Shown in pieces: positions 9,136-17,727 of a stretch of DNA of 64,000 nucleotides. The notes under the pieces are model-generated. The model was not told the origin of the DNA and ran no database searches. It worked only from the letters and a program-made list of their open reading frames with translations. Origin of the DNA: Burkholderiales bacterium JOSHI_001. GTDB lineage: Bacteria > Pseudomonadota > Gammaproteobacteria > Burkholderiales > Burkholderiaceae_C. How positions within the stretch are numbered: position 1 is the stretch's first letter; each line of letters starts with the position of its first letter. The DNA is taken from positions 62,001 through 126,000 of the forward strand of contig CM001438.1 in assembly GCA_000244995.1 (NCBI GenBank). The letters are read 5' to 3'. The position numbers and the translations under genes are program-made.

Positions 9136-9815
9136 GCCTGCAACGCCGCGCCTGCCTGGCCATGCCGCTGCTGCTGCTGGGCCGGGCCGGCGGCGCACAC
9201 GCGGCCGGCGACACCCCGCCCACGCCACGCGGCGCCAGCGTGGGTGCCGGCCTGCCGGCGCCCGGCAGCTACACGCTGCCGCGCCTGGGCCGCGCGCCCG
9301 ACGGCGAGGTGTTGGACCACCGCGGCCGCGCCCACCGCCTGCACACGCTGCTGGGCGGGCGCATCACGGTGCTGTCCTTCATGTACACCTACTGCCGCGA
9401 CCCCGAGGGTTGCCCGCTGGCTTGGGCCGCGATGGACGGGCTGCATGCCTTGCTGGCCGCCGAACCCGCGCTGGCTGCACGCGCGCAGCTCGTCAGCCTG
9501 AGCTTCGACCCCCACAACGACACCCCGCAGCAGATGGCCCTGTTCGGCGGCCAGCGCGCCCGGTTGGCGCCGGTGCGCTGGCACTTCCTGACCACCGCGT
9601 CGGTGCCCTGGTTGCTGCCCCTGCTGAACGGCTTCGGTCAGGACGTGACGGTGGAAACCGACGCCCGCGGCCAGCCCACGCGCACGCTGAACCACCTGCT
9701 CAAGCTGTTCCTGGTGGATGCGCGGCGCACGGTGCGCGAGGTCTACGGCGTGGCCACGCTCAGCCAGCAGGCCCTGCACAACGACCTGCGCACGCTGGCG
9801 ATGGAGGCGCCGTGA
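9132..9815 (+). CDS. SCO1/SenC-type copper chaperone of the mtoX operon
   Basis: GTG at 9132 overlaps the mtoX stop by 4 bp (GTGA), which fixes the start and implies translational coupling. The 227-residue protein opens with a signal-like stretch (LAMPLLLLGRAGGAHA) and has a thioredoxin-like fold of SCO type. The cysteines are C88 and C94 in 'YCRDPEGC', that is CxxxxxC where classical SCO1 has CxxxC. A conserved His is plausibly in 'LNHLLKLFLVD'. SCO proteins deliver copper or reduce thiols at copper sites, so the likely job is metallating MtoX. Confidence 0.85.
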   Translation: MSLQRRACLAMPLLLLGRAGGAHAAGDTPPTPRGASVGAGLPAPGSYTLPRLGRAPDGEVLDHRGRAHRLHTLLGGRITVLSFMYTYCRDPEGCPLAWAAMDGLHALLAAEPALAARAQLVSLSFDPHNDTPQQMALFGGQRARLAPVRWHFLTTASVPWLLPLLNGFGQDVTVETDARGQPTRTLNHLLKLFLVDARRTVREVYGVATLSQQALHNDLRTLAMEAP

Positions 9816-10843
9816 GCCTGCTGGCCGCACTGCTGACCGGGGCCGCGCTGGGCCTGCCGCCGCTGCCGCCGCCCCGCGCGACACAGGCCGCGCTGGGCCG
9901 CCAGCTCTTCTTCGAGCGCCGGCTGTCGGTCAACGGCACCTTGTCCTGCGCGATGTGCCATGTGCCCGGGCAGGGGTTCGCGCAGAACGAACTGGCCACC
10001 TCGGTGGGCATGGAAGGCGTGAGCCTGCCGCGCAACGCGCCCACGCTGCTGAACGTGGCCCATGTGCAGCCGCTGTTCCACGACGGGCGCGCTGCCACGC
10101 TGGAACAGCAGGCGCCGCTGCCGCTGCTGCACCCCGACGAGATGGCCAACCCCAGCATGGCGGCGGTGGTGGCGCGGCTGGCGCGCTGGCCCGCGTACCG
10201 GCCGCTGTTCCGGCGCGCCTTCGGCAGCCCGCGGCCCACGCCCGCGCGCATCGCGCAGGCGCTGGCGGCCTACCAGCGCACGCTGATGGCGGCCGGCTCG
10301 CCCTTCGACCGCTGGCGCTACGGCGGCGACGCCACGGCCATGACGCCGCCTCAGCAGCGCGGCTTCGTGCTGTTCCAGCAACTGGGCTGTGACGGCTGCC
10401 ACACCGTGGGCGAGCGCGACGCGCTGTTCACCGACCTGGGCTTTCACAACACCGGCGTGCAGGCTCGCAGCAACGCGGCGCGCCAGGCCGACATCGAAGT
10501 GCAGCTGGTCCCTGGCGTGGTCGCCCGCATGAGCCCGGCCGAGGTGGCCCGGGTGGGTTCGGCCGGTGGGGACGACCCCGGCCGCCAGGCCGTGACCGGC
10601 CGTCCCGAGGACGCCCGGGCCTTCCGCACCCCCAGCCTGCGCAACGTGGCCTTGACCGCTCCCTACATGCACGACGGCTCCTTGCCCACGCTGCAGGCGG
10701 TGCTGGACCACTACGTCGCCGGCGGTTGGCCGGCCGACGCGGTGCAGGACCGGCGCTTGAAGCCCCTGTCACTGACACCCGCGCAGCGCGGCGACCTGCT
10801 GGCCTTCCTGGGCGCGCTGACCGGCCAGCTGCCCGCGCCCTGA
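9812..10843 (+). CDS. MauG-like dihaem cytochrome c peroxidase family protein
   Basis: GTG at 9812 overlaps the SCO gene by 4 bp. The 343-residue protein has two c-type haem sites, CAMCH (residues 46-50) and CDGCH (193-197), separated as in the bacterial dihaem peroxidase / MauG family. It also has 'NAPTLLN', 'FHDGRA' and, near the C-terminus, 'FRTPSLRNVALTAPYMHDGS'. MauG carries out oxidative maturation of a protein-derived cofactor in methylamine dehydrogenase. Its third place in an mtoX operon suggests oxidative maturation of MtoX or disposal of peroxide made by it. The N-terminal export signal is short. Confidence 0.9.
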   Translation: MSLLAALLTGAALGLPPLPPPRATQAALGRQLFFERRLSVNGTLSCAMCHVPGQGFAQNELATSVGMEGVSLPRNAPTLLNVAHVQPLFHDGRAATLEQQAPLPLLHPDEMANPSMAAVVARLARWPAYRPLFRRAFGSPRPTPARIAQALAAYQRTLMAAGSPFDRWRYGGDATAMTPPQQRGFVLFQQLGCDGCHTVGERDALFTDLGFHNTGVQARSNAARQADIEVQLVPGVVARMSPAEVARVGSAGGDDPGRQAVTGRPEDARAFRTPSLRNVALTAPYMHDGSLPTLQAVLDHYVAGGWPADAVQDRRLKPLSLTPAQRGDLLAFLGALTGQLPAP

Positions 10844-10875
10844 CGCCCACGGCCTGACGCCGCAACCCCGCCGCT

Positions 10876-11460
10876 TCAGCGCTGCGCCAGTTCGCGGTGC
10901 AGCCAGGCCCGCGCCAGGGTCCAGTCGCGCTTCACGGTGGCCAGCGACAGGCCCATGGCCTGGGCGATTTCTTCGTTCTCCAGGCCGCCGAAGAAGCGCA
11001 GCTCCACCACCTTGGCCGCGCGCGCATCCACCAGCTCAAAGGCCAGCAGCGCCTCGTGCACCGCCACCACGTCGCGGTCGGGCGGCAGGCCGATCTGTTC
11101 CAGCCCGCTGAGCGTCAGCGCCACCAGTTCGGCGTCGCGCTTGGCAGCCCGCCGCGCCAGCTCGTGGTTCACCAGGATGCGCCGCATCATCGTGGACGCC
11201 ACGGCCAGGAAGTGGCTGCGGTTCTTCCACAGGGTGCGGCTTTGCTCGGCCATGCGGAACCAGGCCTCGTGCGCCAGCGCGGTGGCGCTGAGCGTGTGGC
11301 CGGGGCTTTCGCGCCGCAGGTGGCCACGCGCCACGCGACGCAGCTCGTCGTACAGCAGTTCGAACAGGCGCTGCCCGGCGGCCGGGTCGGGCGCGTCCAG
11401 CGTGGCCAGCCACTGGGTGATCGAGGCGTCGTCGGGAAGGGGCGCGATCAGGGAAGACAT
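10876..11460 (-). CDS. ECF-like RNA polymerase sigma factor (Sigma70_ECF, TIGR02999 type)
   Basis: The 194-residue protein carries sigma region 2 ('LFELLYDELRRVARGHLRRE', residues about 32-51, then 'TALAHEAWFRM') and region 4 ('ELRFFGGLENEEIAQAMGLSLATVKRDWTLARAWL'), the layout of the TIGR02999 sigma group. This group is often encoded next to Ser/Thr kinases of the PknB type. Here a kinase gene starts on the other strand about 175 bp away. No anti-sigma gene is adjacent, so control through the kinase is a reasonable inference. The target promoters are unknown. Confidence 0.9.
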   Translation of the reverse strand: MSSLIAPLPDDASITQWLATLDAPDPAAGQRLFELLYDELRRVARGHLRRESPGHTLSATALAHEAWFRMAEQSRTLWKNRSHFLAVASTMMRRILVNHELARRAAKRDAELVALTLSGLEQIGLPPDRDVVAVHEALLAFELVDARAAKVVELRFFGGLENEEIAQAMGLSLATVKRDWTLARAWLHRELAQR

Positions 11461-11634
11461 GGGTGTGCGGGGGGCCGGCGCCGGCCTGGGCTCATTCTGC
11501 CGGCCTGCCGGGCGGCCCGTCCGTGAGCCGCTTCTCGAAGTCCCCCTGCGTAAGTGCTCAGCCCCCGAAACGCGTGTCGCGCTAACCCTGGCGCCGCGCC
11601 CGCCGCGGGGCGGCCGCTACAGAATCGCTGCTCC

Positions 11635-14262
11635 ATGGCCATCGACCCGCCCCCGCCCCCGCCCCCTCCACCCGCGCCGCCTGCGCCTGGGCCCGAACAC
11701 TGGGCGCGGGTGCGTGCGCTGTTCGACGAGGTGTCGGCGCTGCCCGCCGAGCAGCGCGCCGGCTTTCTGGCAGCGCTGACCCTGCCGGAAGCCGTGCGTG
11801 CCGAGGTGAGCAGCCTGCTGGCGCACCTGCCGGCCGACGACACCGGCGGCGCGGGATTTCTGTCCACCCCGGCGATGGCACACGACGCCAGCCCGCACGC
11901 GTCGCGCACGGGTCAACGCCTGGGCGCCTGGCGCATCAGCGCGCCGCTGGGCACCGGCGGCATGAGCGAGGTGTGGCAGGCCGAGCGCGCCGACGGCGCC
12001 TTCGACGCACCCGCGGCGCTGAAGCTGCTCAAGCCCGGCATGGATTCCAGCGCGGTGCTGGAGCGCTTCGCGCTGGAGCAGCGCACGCTGGCGCGGCTGC
12101 AACACCCGAACATCGCCCACCTGCTGGACGCCGGGCGCAGCGCCGACGGCCTGCCCTTCTTCGTGATGGAACTGGTGCGCGGCCAGGCGATCGACCGCGC
12201 CTGCGAAGGCCGGCCGCTGGCCGAACGCCTGAAGCTGTTCCTGCAGCTCACCGACGCGGTGGCCCACGCCCACCGCCACCTGCTGGTGCACCGCGACTTG
12301 AAGCCCAGCAACGTGCTGGTCACCGACGACGGCCAGGTCAAGCTGCTGGACTTCGGCATCGCCAAGGCCATCGACCCGCTGGAGGCGGGCGACGCCAGCC
12401 TCACCGCCGCCGGCCAGCGCCCCTACACGCCGCATTACGCCAGCCCGGAGCAGGTGCGGGGCGAGCCCATCAGCACCGCCACCGACGTGTACAGCCTGGG
12501 CGTGCTGCTCTACGTCATGCTCACCGGTCAGCGCCCCTACGGCCGCACCGCCACCACGCCACGGGAAGCGGTGCGCGCGGTGCTGGAAGAAGACCCCACC
12601 CGGCCCAGCGCGCTGAGCAGCCCCGGCCCCCAGCCCGACCCGGCCTGGGTGGCCACGCGCAGGCGGCTGCAGGGCGACCTGGACAACATCCTGCTGAAGG
12701 CGCTGGAAAAGCCGCAGGACCGCCGCTACGCCAGCGTGGACGCGCTGGCCGCCGACGTGCGTGCCTTCCTGAACGACCAGCCGGTCAGTGCCCGGCCGCA
12801 AAGCCTGGGCTACCTGCTGGGCAAGCTGGTGCGGCGCAACCGGGTGGCCTTCGGTGCCCTGGGCCTGGGCCTGGCGGGCCTGGTGGGTGGCCTGGGACTG
12901 AGCCTGTGGCAAGGCCATGAAGCGGCCCTGGCCCGCGACGCCGCGCGCCAGCAACTGGCCGGCGTGAAGCAGATCGCCAGCGAATTGGTGTTCCGCTATG
13001 GCGACGCCATCGCGCTGCTGCCCGGCGGCGCGCAGACCCAGGAAAGCATGCTGCAGCAGACCGTGGCCGCACTGGACGTGACGCTTCAGCGCGCCCCCGA
13101 CGACCCCGGCCTGAACGTGCTGGTGGCCCAGGCCCTGGGCCGACTGGCCCAACTGCAGGGCAACCCGGCCTTCGCTTCGCCTGAGCGGGCCGGCCAGGCC
13201 GACGCCACCGTGGCCCGTGCCCTGGCCCTGGCCGACAAGGTCTGGGACAGCCAGCACGGCGACTGGCGCTTCGCCAGCCAGCACCTGATCACCCTGCTGA
13301 CCCAGGCCCAGCTGCTGCGCGGCCGGGGCCAGCCGGCCGAAGGCCTGAAGTCCTTGGCGCTGGCCGCGCGGCGGGCCGACCAAGCGCTGGCTGACAAGCC
13401 TCCCGACGCCGGCCGCGCCGGCCTGCTGGACCTGCGCGCCAACCTGTGGATCAACCACGCCCATTTCCACGACCATGTGGGCCGGCCCAGCCTGGGCCGC
13501 CCGCGCGAGGCCCTGCAGTTCTACGACAAGGCCGAGGCCGATTTCCGCACGCTGTATGGCGACCCCCAGCTGATGCAGGCCATGGCGCGCGAAGCCGCCC
13601 CGGGCGACCCCAGCACGGCCGAATGGGGCCGCCACAACCTGGCCAATGTGCACGCCGGGCGCGCGCTGGTGCTGCAGCGCCTGGACGATGACGCCGGCAT
13701 GCGGCGCGAGGCCGAGGCCGCACTGGCGCTGCGGCGCCAGAACCTGGCAGCCAACCCGAAAAACGTCACCTGGCGCCAGACCCACATGTTCGACAGCAAC
13801 ACCCTGGCCATTGCCCTGCTGCGCCTGGGCCAGGCCGGGCCGGCGCTGGCGGCGGCCCAGGCCGCCTGGGACGAAGCCGGCGCGCTGCTGCGCGAGGCCG
13901 GTGCCGACAGCCCCTGGGCCGCCACACGGGCCAACTTCTCACCTCAATACGGCCGCGCGCTGGCCGGCAACGGCCGGCATGCCGACGCGCTGCCGGTGTA
14001 CGACATCGGCCTGGCGCGCCTGCGCGAGCAGCGCGCCCAGGCCGACGGCTCCAGCCTGCGCATGCGCCTGGCCTGGCTGATGGTGCAGCGCGCGCGTTCC
14101 CAGGCGGCATTGGGGCAGGTGGCGGCGTCCGATGCCGAAGTGGCCCAGGCGCTGGCGCTGCTGGACGGCGTGCCCGCGAACACGGCGGCCCCCACGCGCG
14201 AGCTGCAGGGCGCCCGCGCTGAAGCGCTGGCCCTGCGCCAGGACCTGCAGCGCCCGCCCTGA
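11635..14262 (+). CDS. Transmembrane serine/threonine protein kinase with C-terminal repeat region
   Basis: The ATG at 11635 is the first likely start. Upstream in-frame codons would run into the intergenic region shared with the sigma gene. The 875-residue protein starts with a run of nine prolines and a short helical region. The Hanks kinase domain (about residues 98-375) has the Gly loop GTGGMSEV at 106-113, a VAIK-like lysine in 'AALKLL', HRDLKPSN at 219-226, DFG at about 239 and 'ASPEQ'. A single membrane span lies near residues 402-425. The rest is a helical, TPR-like extracytoplasmic region. All catalytic residues are present, so it is probably active. It probably signals to the divergent sigma factor. 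Confidence 0.92.
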   Translation: MAIDPPPPPPPPPAPPAPGPEHWARVRALFDEVSALPAEQRAGFLAALTLPEAVRAEVSSLLAHLPADDTGGAGFLSTPAMAHDASPHASRTGQRLGAWRISAPLGTGGMSEVWQAERADGAFDAPAALKLLKPGMDSSAVLERFALEQRTLARLQHPNIAHLLDAGRSADGLPFFVMELVRGQAIDRACEGRPLAERLKLFLQLTDAVAHAHRHLLVHRDLKPSNVLVTDDGQVKLLDFGIAKAIDPLEAGDASLTAAGQRPYTPHYASPEQVRGEPISTATDVYSLGVLLYVMLTGQRPYGRTATTPREAVRAVLEEDPTRPSALSSPGPQPDPAWVATRRRLQGDLDNILLKALEKPQDRRYASVDALAADVRAFLNDQPVSARPQSLGYLLGKLVRRNRVAFGALGLGLAGLVGGLGLSLWQGHEAALARDAARQQLAGVKQIASELVFRYGDAIALLPGGAQTQESMLQQTVAALDVTLQRAPDDPGLNVLVAQALGRLAQLQGNPAFASPERAGQADATVARALALADKVWDSQHGDWRFASQHLITLLTQAQLLRGRGQPAEGLKSLALAARRADQALADKPPDAGRAGLLDLRANLWINHAHFHDHVGRPSLGRPREALQFYDKAEADFRTLYGDPQLMQAMAREAAPGDPSTAEWGRHNLANVHAGRALVLQRLDDDAGMRREAEAALALRRQNLAANPKNVTWRQTHMFDSNTLAIALLRLGQAGPALAAAQAAWDEAGALLREAGADSPWAATRANFSPQYGRALAGNGRHADALPVYDIGLARLREQRAQADGSSLRMRLAWLMVQRARSQAALGQVAASDAEVAQALALLDGVPANTAAPTRELQGARAEALALRQDLQRPP

Positions 14263-14274
14263 GCGCGCCGGGCT

Positions 14275-15408
14275 TCAGGCCTGGCGCCGCGCCTTCACCG
14301 CGGCGTCCAGCCCGGCCAGGGCTTGCAGCGTATGGTCCCAGCCGATGCAGGCGTCGGTGATGCTCTGGCCATAGACCAGCTTGGCCGGGTCGTCCTTGCC
14401 GGCGCTGAACTTCTGCGCCCCGGCTTCCAGGTGGCTTTCGATCATCACGCCGAAGATGCAGCGGTTGCCGGCGGCCATCTGCGCGCCCACGTCCTTCAGC
14501 ACCTCCAGCTGGCGCTCGTGCTGCTTGCTGCTGTTGGCGTGGCTGGCGTCCACCATCAGGTTGCAGGCCAGCTTGGCGGCTTCAATTTCCTTGCAGGCCG
14601 CGGCGACGCTGGCGCCGTCATAGTTGGGGGCCTTGCCGCCGCGCAGGATGACGTGGCAGTCCGGGTTGCCCTTGGTTTCGACGATGGCCACCTGGCCGTT
14701 CTTGTGCACCGACATGAAGTGGTGCGGCCGGCTCGCGGCCTGGATGGCGTCGATGGCGATCTTCAGGTTGCCGTCGGTGCCGTTCTTGAAGCCGATGGGG
14801 GCCGACAGGCCCGAGGCCAGTTCGCGGTGCACCTGGCTTTCGGTGGTGCGCGCGCCGATGGCGCCCCAGCTGATCAGGTCACCGATGTACTGCGGGCTGA
14901 TCACGTCCAGGAACTCGCTGCCCGCCGGCATGCCCAGGCGGTTGATCTCCACCAGCAGCTGCCGCGCGATGCGCAGGCCCTCGTGGATGCGGTAGCTCTC
15001 GTCGAGGTACGGGTCGTTGATCAGGCCCTTCCAGCCCACCGTGGTGCGCGGCTTCTCGAAGTAGACCCGCATCACGATTTCCAGCGTGCCGGCGTACTTC
15101 TCGCGCTGGGTCATCAGGCGCTTGGCGTAGTCCACCGCGGCGGCCGGGTCGTGGATGGAGCAGGGGCCCACCACCACCAGCAGCCGGTCGTCCTGGCGCG
15201 CCATGATCTGGCGCACCGCGTCGCGGGTGTGGCCGATCAGCGCCTCGGTCTTGGTGCCGGCAATCGGGAAGAAGCGGATCAGGTGCTCCGGCGGCGGCAG
15301 CGGGGTCACGTCCTTGATGCGCTGGTCGTCGGTCTGGCTGGTCTTCTCGGACAGTGCGTAGCCATAACCACCCTCTGTGGACGACGGGCCGGTGGACTTG
15401 GGTGCCAT
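14275..15408 (-). CDS. aroG: 3-deoxy-7-phosphoheptulonate (DAHP) synthase, class I
   Basis: The enzyme condenses phosphoenolpyruvate with erythrose 4-phosphate, the first step of the shikimate pathway to Phe, Tyr and Trp. The 377-residue protein shows the class I signature: 'VVVGPCSIHDP', 'MRVYFEKPRTTVGWKGL', 'SEFLDVISPQYIGDL', 'GARTTESQVHRELASGLS', 'GFKNGTDG' and 'DASHANSSKQ'. AAGGAG lies 8 nt before the ATG at 15408. The start is preceded by a 26-codon aromatic leader ORF and a rho-independent terminator, so expression is very likely set by attenuation. It is monocistronic; the convergent kinase gene ends 12 bp away. Confidence 0.96.
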   Translation of the reverse strand: MAPKSTGPSSTEGGYGYALSEKTSQTDDQRIKDVTPLPPPEHLIRFFPIAGTKTEALIGHTRDAVRQIMARQDDRLLVVVGPCSIHDPAAAVDYAKRLMTQREKYAGTLEIVMRVYFEKPRTTVGWKGLINDPYLDESYRIHEGLRIARQLLVEINRLGMPAGSEFLDVISPQYIGDLISWGAIGARTTESQVHRELASGLSAPIGFKNGTDGNLKIAIDAIQAASRPHHFMSVHKNGQVAIVETKGNPDCHVILRGGKAPNYDGASVAAACKEIEAAKLACNLMVDASHANSSKQHERQLEVLKDVGAQMAAGNRCIFGVMIESHLEAGAQKFSAGKDDPAKLVYGQSITDACIGWDHTLQALAGLDAAVKARRQA

Positions 15409-15460
15409 GGAGCTTCTCCTTCGGTGCAGATCGGATCGATGTGAAAAGGGCCGCGGACAA

Positions 15461-15488
15461 AGAAAAACCGCCGGGGTTGCCGGCGGTT
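15461..15488 (-). terminator. Attenuator terminator in the aroG leader
   Basis: Read on the minus strand, a 9-bp perfect stem (arms at 15488-15480 and 15474-15466, loop of 5 nt at 15479-15475) runs directly into a U-tract, TTTTTCTTT counting the last stem bases. It sits between the leader ORF stop (15514) and the aroG start (15408). It is therefore a premature terminator of the aroG transcript, not the end of an upstream gene. Confidence 0.88.
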
Positions 15489-15513
15489 GGTCTGGTTGTT
15501 CGAGGCGTTTCGC

Positions 15514-15594
15514 TTACGCGTGATTGCCTACCCAGCCGCCGGTGACGGGCGAGGTCCAAAAGTAGGCAAAAAAGAAAGGCGTGGCGCGGTGCAT
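15514..15594 (-). CDS. Aromatic-rich leader peptide of aroG (attenuation ORF)
   Basis: This is a 26-codon ORF with ATG at 15594 and TAA at 15516-15514. Residues 6-13 read PFFFAYFW: four Phe, one Tyr and one Trp within eight residues, with a second Trp at position 21. Such clustering of the end products of the pathway is the hallmark of a ribosome-stalling leader. No Shine-Dalgarno sequence precedes the ATG (the upstream bases are CCTGCCCC), while a TGCTACATT extended -10 lies 8 nt upstream, which suggests a leaderless start. The RNA around it can form exclusive pause, antiterminator and terminator structures. It is too short for usual gene calling. Confidence 0.85.
   Translation of the reverse strand: MHRATPFFFAYFWTSPVTGGWVGNHA
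15524..15569 (-). promoter_or_regulatory. Pause hairpin and antiterminator segment of the aroG attenuator
   Basis: On the minus strand, an 8-nt segment at 15569-15562 (over the Ala-Tyr codons of the aromatic run) is exactly complementary to 15531-15524, giving a 1:2 hairpin. Within that hairpin, the 7-nt segment at 15542-15536 has the same sequence as the right arm of the terminator. It can therefore pair with the terminator's left arm (15486-15480) as an antiterminator, with 3 further pairs after one mismatch. A ribosome stalled on the Phe codons would block the first hairpin and allow antitermination. Confidence 0.78.
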
Positions 15595-15602
15595 GGGGCA
15601 GG

Positions 15603-15611
15603 AATGTAGCA
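15603..15611 (-). promoter_or_regulatory. Extended -10 promoter element upstream of the aroG leader
   Basis: The minus strand reads TGC-TACATT (15611-15603), an extended -10 with 4 of 6 matches to TATAAT. The leader ATG begins 8 nt further on, about where transcription would start. A weak -35 candidate (TGGGCA) lies 19 nt upstream. This is a prediction from spacing only. Confidence 0.4.
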
Positions 15612-15703
15612 CGGGCCGTGAGCCGTTTGCCCAGCCGACCCGGCGTAAGGGGGTGTCAGGCCGGTGTTGGCCTGGTTTGCCTACCGACCTCAAGGAGAAC
15701 GCC

Positions 15704-16186
15704 ATGTCCCGTTTTCACACCCTGGCCGCCCTGACCCTCTCGACCACCTTGCTGGCCGCCTGCGGTGGCGGCGACGATGCCCCTGCGGCCGGCGGCGCCG
15801 CGGCGGCCGCGGCCACCTGCAACCAGACCCTGTTCCAGCCCGGCTTTGTGGAGCAGCCCACGGCGGACCAGCTCAGCGCCTACGCTGGCACCTACAACGG
15901 CGACGAAGGGGCCTTCGGCCCGAACCTGGGCGACCCCTTCGTCAAATCGGGCAGCGCCTCCCTGGTGGTGAGTGCCAGCGGTGGCGTCACCTACAAGGGC
16001 ACGTCCTACGCCACCGTGTCGGTGTGCATCGACAAGGCGGCGGGCAACTTCGGCAAGGTGATGTACGTGCACACCGACAAGGGGCACTTCGACATCAGCA
16101 CCCAGAGCCTGCCCGACCTGGGTCAGGCCTGGGGCATCTCGCCGGTGGACGGACAAACCAACTTCCGCAACAGCGTCAAGCAGTAG
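15704..16186 (+). CDS. Putative lipoprotein
   Basis: The start at 15704 has AAGGAG 6 nt upstream. The 160-residue product has a signal peptide ending in the lipobox LLAAC, followed by a flexible Gly/Asp/Ala-rich linker and a run of alanines. The mature part has 'LSAYAGTYNGDEGAF' and 'VSASGGVTYKGTSYATVSVC', compatible with a small beta-rich domain. It carries two further cysteines that could form a disulfide. I do not recognise a family with known function. It is divergent from the aroG leader and convergent with tldD. Confidence 0.78.
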   Translation: MSRFHTLAALTLSTTLLAACGGGDDAPAAGGAAAAAATCNQTLFQPGFVEQPTADQLSAYAGTYNGDEGAFGPNLGDPFVKSGSASLVVSASGGVTYKGTSYATVSVCIDKAAGNFGKVMYVHTDKGHFDISTQSLPDLGQAWGISPVDGQTNFRNSVKQ

Positions 16187-16205
16187 CGGCCAAGGCGGCG
16201 CGGCT

Positions 16206-17669
16206 TCAGGCCGTGCCGCCGACGGTCAGGCCGTCGATGCGCAGCGTGGGCTGGCCCACGCCCACCGGCACGCTCTGGCCTTCCTTGCCGCACACGCCCA
16301 CGCCGGAATCCAGCGCCATGTCGTTGCCGATCATGGACACCTTCTTCAGCGCTTCCGGCCCGCTGCCGATGATGGTGGCGCCCTTCACGGGGTAGAGGAT
16401 CTTGCCGTTCTCCACCCAGAAGGCTTCGCTGGCCGAGAACACGAACTTGCCGTTGGTGATGTCCACCTGGCCGCCGCCGAAATTGGTGGCATACAGGCCG
16501 CGCTTGATGCTGGCGATGATCTCGTCGCTGCTGCGTTTGCCACCCAGCATGTAGGTGTTGGTCATGCGCGGCATCGGCACGTGGGCGTAGCTTTCGCGCC
16601 GGCCATTGCCGGTGGGCTTGGCCTTCATCAGGCGCGCGTTCATGCTGTCCTGGATGTAGCCCTTCAGGATGCCGTCCTCGATCAGCACATTGCGCTGGCT
16701 GGCGTGGCCTTCGTCGTCGATGTTCAGGCTGCCGCGTCGGTCGGGCAGGGTGCCGTCGTCCAGCACGGTGACGCCCTTGGCCGCCACGCGCTGGCCGATG
16801 CGCCCGGCGAAGGTGGAACTGCCCTTGCGGTTGAAGTCGCCTTCCAGCCCGTGGCCCACGGCCTCGTGCAGCAGCACGCCGGGCCAGCCCGGGCCCAGCA
16901 CCACGGTCATCACACCGGCGGGCGCGGGGCGGCTTTCCAGGTTGGTGAGCGCGGCGTTCACGGCCTGGTCCACGTAGGTGGACAGCACGTCGTCCTGGAA
17001 AAATCCCAGGCCGAAGCGGCCACCGCCACCGCCCGAACCCACTTCACGCCGGCCGTTCTGTTCGGCGATGACGGTGATGGACACGCGCACCAAAGGACGC
17101 ACGTCGGCGGCGCGGGTGCCGTCGGCGCGCGCCACCATCACCACGTCGTACTCGGCGGCCAGGCCGGCCATCACCTGCACCACGCGCGGGTCGCGGCTGC
17201 GGGCCATCTTTTCCACGCGTTCGAGCAAGGCCACCTTCTGCACGCTGTCCAGGGTGCCGATGGGGTCGGTGGGCGCGTACAGCGCGCGGCTGCCCGACAC
17301 CTTGGCCGGGGTGGAAATCTTCACCCGCCGGCTCTGCCCGGCCGCAGCGATGCTGCGCACCGTGCGCGCGGCGTCTTGCAGCGCGGCTTCGGAGATGTCG
17401 TCGGAATAGGCGAAGGCGGTTTTTTCACCCGCTACCGCGCGCACGCCCACGCCCTGGTCGATGCTGAAGCTGCCGCTCTTGACGATGCCTTCTTCCAGGC
17501 TCCAGCCTTCATGGCGGGTGATCTGGAAGTACAGGTCGGCGTCGTCGATGCGGTGCTCCCCCATGGTGCCGAGGGCCCGCGCCAGCGCGGCTTCGGTCAG
17601 GCCGCTTGGCTCCAGCAGGAGGCGTTGCGCCGTGGCCAGGCGCTCCAGGGTGGGTTCGCGCGAAATCAT
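16206..17669 (-). CDS. tldD: Metalloprotease TldD
   Basis: The 487-residue protein matches TldD, one half of the TldD/TldE zinc protease that trims peptides such as microcin B17 leader and CcdA. The metal-binding motif [11 protein letters not shown] (HExxxH) is present at about residues 264-274, followed by '[23 protein letters not shown]' and a C-terminal '[24 protein letters not shown]', all conserved in TldD. The TldE/PmbA partner is not in the window, as is common. It ends 20 bp from the convergent lipoprotein gene and begins about 60 bp downstream of rsmI on the same strand. Confidence 0.95.
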   Translation of the reverse strand: MISREPTLERLATAQRLLLEPSGLTEAALARALGTMGEHRIDDADLYFQITRHEGWSLEEGIVKSGSFSIDQGVGVRAVAGEKTAFAYSDDISEAALQDAARTVRSIAAAGQSRRVKISTPAKVSGSRALYAPTDPIGTLDSVQKVALLERVEKMARSRDPRVVQVMAGLAAEYDVVMVARADGTRAADVRPLVRVSITVIAEQNGRREVGSGGGGGRFGLGFFQDDVLSTYVDQAVNAALTNLESRPAPAGVMTVVLGPGWPGVLLHEAVGHGLEGDFNRKGSSTFAGRIGQRVAAKGVTVLDDGTLPDRRGSLNIDDEGHASQRNVLIEDGILKGYIQDSMNARLMKAKPTGNGRRESYAHVPMPRMTNTYMLGGKRSSDEIIASIKRGLYATNFGGGQVDITNGKFVFSASEAFWVENGKILYPVKGATIIGSGPEALKKVSMIGNDMALDSGVGVCGKEGQSVPVGVGQPTLRIDGLTVGGTA

Positions 17670-17727
17670 CGGGACATTGTAGGAGCCGCCCCGAGTCAGC
17701 GGGGGCGCCAGGGGCTTGGCGCGTGAA

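Noticed and set aside
11617-13785. Minus-strand open frame of 722 codons across the kinase gene
   Set aside because: Antisense shadow; the plus-strand kinase has all catalytic motifs.
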